Shown in pieces: positions 23,532-28,323 of a DNA stretch of 28,323 bases. Position 1 is the first letter of the stretch, and each line of letters starts with the position of its first letter. Position numbers and translations under genes: made by a program. The DNA lies in contig LWDP01000024.1 in assembly GCA_002087915.1 (NCBI GenBank), positions 1-28,323 of the forward strand, in the 5' to 3' direction. The notes beneath the pieces are model-generated. The model did no database searches. It saw nothing but the letters and a program-made list of their open reading frames with translations, and was not told where the DNA came from. The stretch comes from Enterospora canceri. Lineage: Eukaryota > Microsporidia > Enterocytozoonidae.

Positions 23532-24467
23532 TTACTCCTTCTTGTTCCTCAGTTCCACGTACTTCTCTTTGATTATTTTGTATTTTTCAATCATGTCATT
23601 TTTCCTACTCAATTCCTTCACCAGTATCTCCTTTTCTCCTACCACTTTCCTGTACAATTCCTCCCACAATTTCACTTCCTCTTTCACCTCCAAAACAAGT
23701 CTAATTCCCCTTTCTACTTCTTCAATTGCCTCCCTACTTGCATCCTGACTCCTCTGATGCTGCTTAATCAACTCATTGTACCCTGTTTCTGCCTCATTCA
23801 GACGCACCTTCATCTCTCTCTCTTCCTCTCCCTTTATTCTATCAAATTCATCCTTCAATTTCGTGTATTTCTCGTACAACTCGTCGTACTCCTCCTTGAT
23901 ATCACTCAGTTGAACCTGTTTAGTCTGAATAGCCGTCTGGGTGCTATCCAACTCCAATGTGCTATTCTGCTTATTCTCCTCCTCTTTTACCCTGTTCAAC
24001 TCCTCCTCCTGTCTCCTACACTTTTCACCCATTTCTTCCAATCTCAGCCTCATTTCCACCATCTCATCCATTTTCTCTTTTTCAGCCCTGCTCATTTCGT
24101 ACTTCTCTTTCTCACCCCTCTCTCTCATCTGCCTCATTTCACCAATCTGCTTCTCAATCATCTCCTCCTTCTCTTTCATTTCCAACTCCTTCTCTTCCAT
24201 CCTGTTCTTCATCTCCAAAATGTCATTTGCCTGTTCCACTATTTTGTGTTGATACACCTTCTCATTCACCTCATTACACTCCAACTCATTAATTCTGTTA
24301 CTGTATTTCTCAATTAGTTTTATTAAATCAGGATACGTATAGTCATTCAAGTCAGTCTCAATCAGCTGATTTGTGTACAACTTGCTTCTGAATTCCACCA
24401 GCTCATTCCTCTCAATGATCTCCCTCAGTTTCCTGTTTTCTTCAAGGAGTAGTTGAATGCGTCTCAT
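23532..24467 (-). CDS. Long coiled-coil protein, 311 aa
   Basis: Specific function not recognised. Almost the whole product is heptad-like Glu/Lys/Arg/Leu/Met sequence: an N-terminal helix (MRRIQLLLEENRKLREIIER), a short break near 45-70 (LNDYTYPDLIKLIEKY), a very Glu/Met-rich coiled coil (about 80-165), a Ser/Thr/Gln break (about 168-190), and a second coiled coil to the end. No membrane segment, signal or catalytic motif. Such proteins may be structural (spindle pole, Golgi golgin, kinetochore); composition alone cannot tell. The ATG follows TTTTTAGCCCTGATTT. The complementary strand also shows long open frames, but these are composition shadows. Confidence 0.8.
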   Translation of the reverse strand: MRRIQLLLEENRKLREIIERNELVEFRSKLYTNQLIETDLNDYTYPDLIKLIEKYSNRINELECNEVNEKVYQHKIVEQANDILEMKNRMEEKELEMKEKEEMIEKQIGEMRQMRERGEKEKYEMSRAEKEKMDEMVEMRLRLEEMGEKCRRQEEELNRVKEEENKQNSTLELDSTQTAIQTKQVQLSDIKEEYDELYEKYTKLKDEFDRIKGEEEREMKVRLNEAETGYNELIKQHQRSQDASREAIEEVERGIRLVLEVKEEVKLWEELYRKVVGEKEILVKELSRKNDMIEKYKIIKEKYVELRNKKE

Positions 24468-24668
24468 AAATCAGGGCTAAAAATAAGAAGTGTATTTTAC
24501 ATGTAGTGATAGATCAGTCATATTAGTTTAATAAATTGGTGTCATAAATAGGGGTAAATATAGTGAAAATACAATAACCTGAAATGCCCATTTTGAACCC
24601 TCATTTCTTCCACGATTTACCTAATTAGTTTAGCAGTCACTGTACTATTACAGTAGCCACCACCCTGA
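24468..24668. other. Intergenic spacer upstream of the coiled-coil gene
   Basis: This 201-bp AT-rich spacer contains only trivial open frames. A minus-strand TATTTACCCCTATTT precedes an ATG near 24545 that is followed by a stop after five codons, so an isolated start-like motif is present without a gene. No RNA gene was recognised. Confidence 0.45.
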
Positions 24669-25766
24669 TCAATATCTCTGTTGCCTCTTTTTTGAAAAGT
24701 CAATTCTGATATTGTCACCAGGCTGAAGACTGCCCTTGTCTTCCAGCATCTGCTTTGCTTCTCGTGCATCATCGATGCTATCGAATGTCACAAACCCAAA
24801 TCCCTTGCTGCGCCTGCTATCCCTGTCCTCAATGACGGTGCAATCGAACCTGAACTTCCCAACGTGCTGGCACAGGACACTTCTGAAGTCATCGGTGGTC
24901 ATGTCGCCCAGGCCAAAGATGATCAGCACCTCACTTGGCTCACTGTCGTATCGCCTAGGCCCACGTCGATCATCCTGCCTGTAATCATCTCTCCTGTAAC
25001 CATCTCGATCATCTCTCCTGTAGCTGTCTCGATCATCCCTTCTTTCATCGTAGCGACTTCTTCGATCATCGTACGACATCCTTGGTCTCTCATCCCTCCT
25101 ATCGCGATCATCTCTTCTTTCTCCCCTACGATCATCGTAGCCACCTCTTCGATCATCTCTTCTGTAACTGTCACGATCATCGTATCCGCCTCTACGATCA
25201 TCCCTCCTGTAACCATCTCGATCATCTCTTCTGTAGCTGTCTCGATCATCTCTTCTNGGCCCACGTCGATCATCCTGCCTGTAATCATCTCTCCTGTAAC
25301 CATCTCGATCATCTCTCCTGTAGCTGTCTCGATCATCCCTTCTTTCATCGTAGCGACTTCTTCGATCATCGTACGACATCCTTGGTCTCTCATCCCTCCT
25401 ATCGCGATCATCTCTTCTTTCTCCCCTACGATCATCGTAGCCACCTCTTCGATCATCTCTTCTGTAACTGTCACGATCATCGTATCCGCCTCTACGATCA
25501 TCCCTCCTGTAACCATCTCGATCATCTCTTCTGTAGCTGTCTCGATCATCTCTTCTGTAGCTGTCTCGATCATCTCTTCTTTCTCCTCTACGATCATCTC
25601 TTCTTTCTCGATCATCCCTTCTTTCTCGATCATCTCCACCTCGATCTGTCACTGGTCCCAATACCGCATCTGCTTTGGATTTGAACACCTTCTCCTCCTT
25701 CTTCTCTTCCTCTTTCTCCTCCTTCTCATCCCATCCAGAATACTGAACTTTCTTTGCTGGTGCCAT
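24669..25766 (-). CDS. Arg/Asp-rich RNA-binding protein with C-terminal RRM (sequence inflated by an assembly overlap)
   Basis: The start at 25766 is chosen because CAAATTTTACCC directly precedes the ATG; an in-frame ATG at 25796 lies inside the upstream gene's stop region. The product begins MAPAKKVQYSGWDEKEEKEE, then has a long low-complexity region of RRDDRDSYRRDDRDGY-type repeats, and ends with one RRM: RNP2-like VLIIFGL, RNP1 SKGFGFVTF and a basic terminus KKRQQRY. The RD/DY repeats resemble the DRYG region of eIF4B and the RRM position resembles eIF3g or SR-like factors; none can be chosen. As written it has 365 residues and one undefined residue, but bases 25257-25556 (the n plus the repeated 299 bases) appear to be an unmerged contig overlap; without that block it would be about 265 residues. 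Confidence 0.8.
   Translation of the reverse strand: MAPAKKVQYSGWDEKEEKEEEKKEEKVFKSKADAVLGPVTDRGGDDRERRDDRERRDDRRGERRDDRDSYRRDDRDSYRRDDRDGYRRDDRRGGYDDRDSYRRDDRRGGYDDRRGERRDDRDRRDERPRMSYDDRRSRYDERRDDRDSYRRDDRDGYRRDDYRQDDRRGXRRDDRDSYRRDDRDGYRRDDRRGGYDDRDSYRRDDRRGGYDDRRGERRDDRDRRDERPRMSYDDRRSRYDERRDDRDSYRRDDRDGYRRDDYRQDDRRGPRRYDSEPSEVLIIFGLGDMTTDDFRSVLCQHVGKFRFDCTVIEDRDSRRSKGFGFVTFDSIDDAREAKQMLEDKGSLQPGDNIRIDFSKKRQQRY
24958..25256. repeat. First copy of an exact 299-bp duplication (probable contig overlap)
   Basis: Identical base for base to 25258-25556, separated by a single n at 25257. The segment itself is made of short imperfect repeats around GATCATCTCTCCTGTA coding for RRDDRDSY-type units, a composition that commonly breaks assemblies. 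Confidence 0.9.
25257..25257. other. Single ambiguous base marking a contig join
   Basis: The n replaces a base at the junction; the sequence after it restarts exactly 299 bases back. A gap of estimated zero or unknown length bridging overlapping contigs explains this best. Confidence 0.85.
25258..25556. repeat. Second copy of the exact 299-bp duplication
   Basis: Identical to 24958-25256. The sequence continues past the copy with more of the same RD-coding repeats (25557-25640), so a minority possibility is that part of the repeat expansion is real. Confidence 0.9.
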
Positions 25767-26021
25767 GGGTAAAATTTGCACTCTTTTTTCAGTCACTGCC
25801 TCTCAGACGAAGACAGCCCCAGAATCTCATTTTGGATTCGAGTCACCAGGAGAATCCGCATGGCATTGGATCGCTCACTCCTGGTCGTAGACGCATCGAG
25901 AGCCCTCTCGTAGTGGACAGTCTCCTTCGTCTCATTTCCAAGCAGAATATGCAACTTATAGCACATTTTATCCAACTTAAGTGCACCAGTCAAAATATCC
26001 ATTTTCTTAGGCGACCTGATT
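25723..26021. repeat. First copy of a second exact 299-bp duplication, including a false gene fragment
   Basis: Identical to 26023-26321 across the n at 26022. It carries the beginning of the RRM gene and the last 76 codons of the TOM70-like gene (25793-26021). The latter therefore appears as an N-terminally truncated duplicate. The unique flanks show this to be an overlap of two contig ends, not a pseudogene. Confidence 0.9.
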
Positions 26022-26022
26022 N
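26022..26022. other. Second single ambiguous base at a contig join
   Basis: It has the same structure as the n at 25257: the following 299 bases repeat the preceding 299 bases exactly. Confidence 0.85.
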
Positions 26023-26321
26023 TTCTCATCCCATCCAGAATACTGAACTTTCTTTGCTGGTGCCATGGGTAAAATTTGCACTCTTTTTTCAGTCACTGCC
26101 TCTCAGACGAAGACAGCCCCAGAATCTCATTTTGGATTCGAGTCACCAGGAGAATCCGCATGGCATTGGATCGCTCACTCCTGGTCGTAGACGCATCGAG
26201 AGCCCTCTCGTAGTGGACAGTCTCCTTCGTCTCATTTCCAAGCAGAATATGCAACTTATAGCACATTTTATCCAACTTAAGTGCACCAGTCAAAATATCC
26301 ATTTTCTTAGGCGACCTGATT
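26023..26321. repeat. Second copy of the second exact 299-bp duplication
   Basis: Identical to 25723-26021. Bases 26023-26066 repeat the first codons of the RRM gene and bases 26093-26321 are the true C-terminal coding part of the TOM70-like gene, which is continuous with its upstream sequence. Confidence 0.9.
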
Positions 26322-27307
26322 CCACTCCTTCTTTCTGAGTATTCCACTGCCTGATACGTGATCAGGGCGTATCGTACGTCAATTGATGGATCAATGAGAC
26401 CAGTCAGGGCAGATATCCTCTGATCGTCCTCGTTCAGCAACGAGTGCTCCATCAGAACACAGATCAAATTGATGAAACAGTTTTCATTTTTCAGGCTACT
26501 GAATTCACCCAATTTGATTCTACTGAAGACGGAATCAGAGTATTCGACCAGTTCGACTGAGGCTGATTCAGATCCACCAACAGCCAACTTGATCAGGTTG
26601 ATCAGTTTGTGGTGCATCAGAATCACCCTTTCAACAGGTGTCAGGTCTCCATTTCCAATTTTCACCAGAAACTCCTTCTGCTCCTCAATTCGCCCTAGCT
26701 TATCAAGCACCTTGCTGTACAGAAATGGATGAGTCTCAGACTCAGTGACCAGGCAGGTCGAGATGCCGTGGTAGACAGCAACCAAATCAACCAGCTGCCT
26801 GTTCGAACTGCTTCTGCAGCTGCCAAAGATGTTCTTGGCCCATTTCAAATTGCCCTTTATGCACTCATCCATTCCCAGTTTGAGGGCACTTCCAAATGAC
26901 TCAGAATCGCAGCCAAGCAGGTCGTAGAAGTCTCTCGTCTTCACGTCGCTCACCCTTGAACTGTACTTCTCCACCATCTTCCCACACTCCTCTTCCACGT
27001 ACTCCTCCAACTTCATTTCTGCCTCCAAATTGTACTTCCTGCTTTCAGCAGCCTCTCTCTTCACGTCCAGCATCGTTATGAACAGAATGGCCCTAAATGC
27101 CTCCTCCTTGTTCTCCCCCCACTTTCCGTATAATGCCCCTGTTATTTCCTCACCACTGTAATTGCTCAGAATCCCCCTATAATCTCTCTTCTTGAACATT
27201 CTTCTTATTCTCTCCTTCTTGCTTCCTCCTCTTTTGAAGTATCCAATTGCCAGACAGACTGCTCCAACTGCCACTGCTGCAATTATCCTCTTATCGCTCT
27301 TATCCAT
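26093..27307 (-). CDS. N-terminally anchored helical-repeat protein, possible TOM70-like mitosome receptor, 404 aa
   Basis: The start at 27307 is chosen because GGCAGCCCCA directly precedes the ATG. The product starts MDKSDKRIIAAVAVGAVCLA, a short N-terminal tail and one membrane segment (about 8-24) followed by a strongly basic stretch (KRGGSKKERIRRMFKKRDYR). This is the layout of outer-membrane signal anchors such as TOM70, whose homologues survive in microsporidia for mitosome import. The rest (about 45-404) is all-helical and could be degenerate TPR-like repeats (for example FGSALKLGMDECIKGNLKWA), but no canonical TPR residues stand out. The assignment is therefore tentative. The C-terminus ends ILGLSSSERQ. 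A partial copy at 25793-26021 is an assembly artefact. Confidence 0.72.
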   Translation of the reverse strand: MDKSDKRIIAAVAVGAVCLAIGYFKRGGSKKERIRRMFKKRDYRGILSNYSGEEITGALYGKWGENKEEAFRAILFITMLDVKREAAESRKYNLEAEMKLEEYVEEECGKMVEKYSSRVSDVKTRDFYDLLGCDSESFGSALKLGMDECIKGNLKWAKNIFGSCRSSSNRQLVDLVAVYHGISTCLVTESETHPFLYSKVLDKLGRIEEQKEFLVKIGNGDLTPVERVILMHHKLINLIKLAVGGSESASVELVEYSDSVFSRIKLGEFSSLKNENCFINLICVLMEHSLLNEDDQRISALTGLIDPSIDVRYALITYQAVEYSERRSGIRSPKKMDILTGALKLDKMCYKLHILLGNETKETVHYERALDASTTRSERSNAMRILLVTRIQNEILGLSSSERQ

Positions 27308-27396
27308 TGGGGCTGCCACAAAACAGTCTCAAATCTCAAAATGCTCCTGATTCATTTATTCTTAGGCTGATTCTATTTGCTCTATAATTCGTCTAC

Positions 27397-28176
27397 TTAG
27401 GCAGCTGGGGCTGCAACAGGCTTCTTAGCCTTCTCATTGAGGTTCTTGGTCGAGAACGAGTCTCTCGTCGACAGCAAACTGTACATTGGGTCACACGTGT
27501 TGTCACAGTCAGCGTACTTTCCTTCTGTCGTCTGCATGAAGTCAGAACATGGCCTGCAATTCAGCGCCTTCGACTTTGGCTTCTCGTTTGGCTTTCCTTC
27601 TGCTGCGACCAGGTCTCCAGCACTGTTCACCTTCACGGAGTATCCTGGCCTCTTGAAGAACGACTTGCACAACTTCTCTGGCAGTATCACGGTGTATCGT
27701 GGCTCCTCGTAAACCAGCATCAGTAGAACAATTCCATCTGCATTTGAGATCTCAGCCACGTTCGAGAACACGTTCATGTTGTACTTGGCATTTCGAAGCC
27801 AGTCATCCAGGGCTGCCTTCGTGTAGCAGTTCTTGCTTCTCTGGTCCAGCTTCTGGACGCACGTCTTAGGCATTGGCTTGCTCATCTCAGTTCGAATCAG
27901 CTGCTCCACGTTCGAAGCCACCTTCACGAGTCTCTTCTTCTTTTCAGCAACGCAGTTTGCCAGCTCAATTGGATCTGGCTCGTTTCGTTGCACCTGTCCG
28001 TCAATGGCTGTCTGCCTCTCCTGCACCGCCTTCTGGCACTCCGCCTGTGCCTTCAGCTTCGCTGCCTCTGCTTCCGCCTTCAGCCCAGCAAGCTGCTGCT
28101 GTACCTGATCTGGTGCTGCCATTCCTGCTGCCGTGAATACCACTGCGAGAATGCTGTAGATGCTCATACGACTCAT
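27397..28176 (-). CDS. Secreted cysteine-containing protein, candidate polar-tube (PTP2-like) or spore-coat protein, 259 aa
   Basis: From the ATG at 28176 (a second in-frame ATG follows three codons on) the product has a clear signal peptide (MSRMSIYSILAVVFTAAGMA) followed by an Ala/Gln/Lys/Glu-rich helical segment (about 22-65). The mature part has nine cysteines (47, 75, 106, 117, 170, 207, 210, 224, 228), many lysines, and an Ala/Pro/Lys tail (KKPVAAPAA). Size (about 250-280), signal peptide, lysine richness and even cysteine spread resemble microsporidian polar tube protein 2, but no diagnostic motif was recognised, so this is a candidate only. Codons are strongly biased to C/G third positions (GAG, AAG, AAC, TTC, GTC) compared with neighbours, as expected of an abundant protein. 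No CCC motif lies directly before the ATG. Confidence 0.75.
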   Translation of the reverse strand: MSRMSIYSILAVVFTAAGMAAPDQVQQQLAGLKAEAEAAKLKAQAECQKAVQERQTAIDGQVQRNEPDPIELANCVAEKKKRLVKVASNVEQLIRTEMSKPMPKTCVQKLDQRSKNCYTKAALDDWLRNAKYNMNVFSNVAEISNADGIVLLMLVYEEPRYTVILPEKLCKSFFKRPGYSVKVNSAGDLVAAEGKPNEKPKSKALNCRPCSDFMQTTEGKYADCDNTCDPMYSLLSTRDSFSTKNLNEKAKKPVAAPAA

Positions 28177-28261
28177 GATGCTAAACAATCTGCATTTTTA
28201 AGACAGAAGATAAAACAGTGTTTCATAACAAGCCACACACATCTGAAACGGGGAGTAGGGG

Positions 28262-28323
28262 TAGTTATGTAGGAGATGGATAACTAGGGGTAGTTATGTA
28301 GGAGATGGATAACTAGGGGTAGT
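28262..28323. repeat. 29-bp tandem repeat at the window end, with internal inverted repeat
   Basis: The unit starts TAGTTATGTAGG and ends GATAACTAGGGG. Full copies begin at 28262 and 28291 and a third begins at 28320 and is cut by the window edge. Within each unit TAGTTAT and ATAACTA are reverse complements around an 11-base spacer, so each unit can fold back. A partial GGGGAGTAGGGG precedes the first copy. It lies upstream of the secreted protein gene. Confidence 0.85.

Noticed and set aside
23542..24317. Several plus-strand frames of 70-190 codons opposite the coiled-coil gene
   Set aside because: Leu/Phe/Ser/Pro-rich shadows of a Glu/Lys-rich coiled coil on the minus strand; the minus frame is longer, starts after a C-rich motif and has protein-like composition.
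24468..24668. tRNA or other RNA gene in the spacer
   Set aside because: No cloverleaf pairing, A/B-box pair or conserved RNA segment could be found by eye.
24864..25772. Long open frames on the plus strand (about 300 and 200 codons) opposite the RRM gene
   Set aside because: They are the complement of a simple RD-coding repeat that lacks stops in several frames; composition is monotonous Ile/Ser/Val or His/Asp/Leu and crosses the assembly n. No start motif or family supports them.
25793..26021. Apparent truncated duplicate (pseudogene) of the TOM70-like gene
   Set aside because: It is part of an exact 299-base copy bounded by an n, so an assembly overlap explains it better than gene duplication.
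28189..28323. Telomeric repeat at the window end
   Set aside because: The unit is 29 bp with palindromic arms and only two full copies; it does not resemble known short telomere repeats.

Overview
The window reads as a compact nuclear genome segment of a microsporidian (an intracellular, fungus-related parasite). All recognisable genes are eukaryotic and intron-poor: a myosin II heavy chain, ribosome-assembly factors (RLP24, a UTP4-like WD40 protein, TIF6, a NOP9-like protein), the MTR4 exosome helicase, an SCC3 cohesin subunit, and secretory-pathway factors (SEC66, SPC1/SPC12, a p24 protein, KSH1/Kish). Several are clearly shorter than in other eukaryotes, spacers are mostly 5-200 bp, and about 25 starts carry a C-rich trinucleotide (CCC, CCCC, GCCC) a few bases upstream of the ATG. 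That matches the published microsporidian CCC-like start signal. I used it to choose starts, and it shortens several reading frames that open further upstream. Genus cannot be fixed from the sequence alone.

Layout: 1-5789 is a minus-strand block (myosin II cut by the window edge, an unknown 146-residue protein, RLP24, UTP4-like, SEC66). 5891-10376 is a plus-strand accessory block: two paralogous secreted or membrane-targeted proteins (family A), a membrane-anchored OTU-type cysteine protease, then two paralogous secreted proteins (family B). 10570-16030 holds MTR4 convergent with SCC3, and TIF6. 16068-18311 holds a 73-residue protein, SPC1, p24 and a type II membrane protein. 18412-20703 holds an unknown basic protein followed by a tandem array of five tiny single-pass membrane proteins (64-99 residues). 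20768-23497 holds three small unknown genes, NOP9-like and KSH1. 23532-28176 holds a coiled-coil protein, an Arg/Asp-rich RRM protein, a TOM70-like anchored protein, and a cysteine-containing secreted protein that could be a polar-tube or spore-coat protein. The window ends in a 29-bp tandem repeat.

Functionally, the conserved genes fall into ribosome biogenesis/RNA processing (RLP24, UTP4, TIF6, MTR4, NOP9) and ER/Golgi function (SEC66, SPC1, p24, KSH1). The lineage-specific genes are almost all secreted or membrane proteins in local duplicate arrays, as expected for host-facing proteins of an intracellular parasite.

Two sequence-quality problems matter. Single n characters at 25257 and 26022 are each followed by an exact 299-base copy of the sequence just before them. 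These look like unmerged contig overlaps rather than biological duplications. They lengthen the RRM protein by about 100 residues and create a false second copy of the end of the TOM70-like gene. No tRNA, rRNA, CRISPR array or transposon was recognised.
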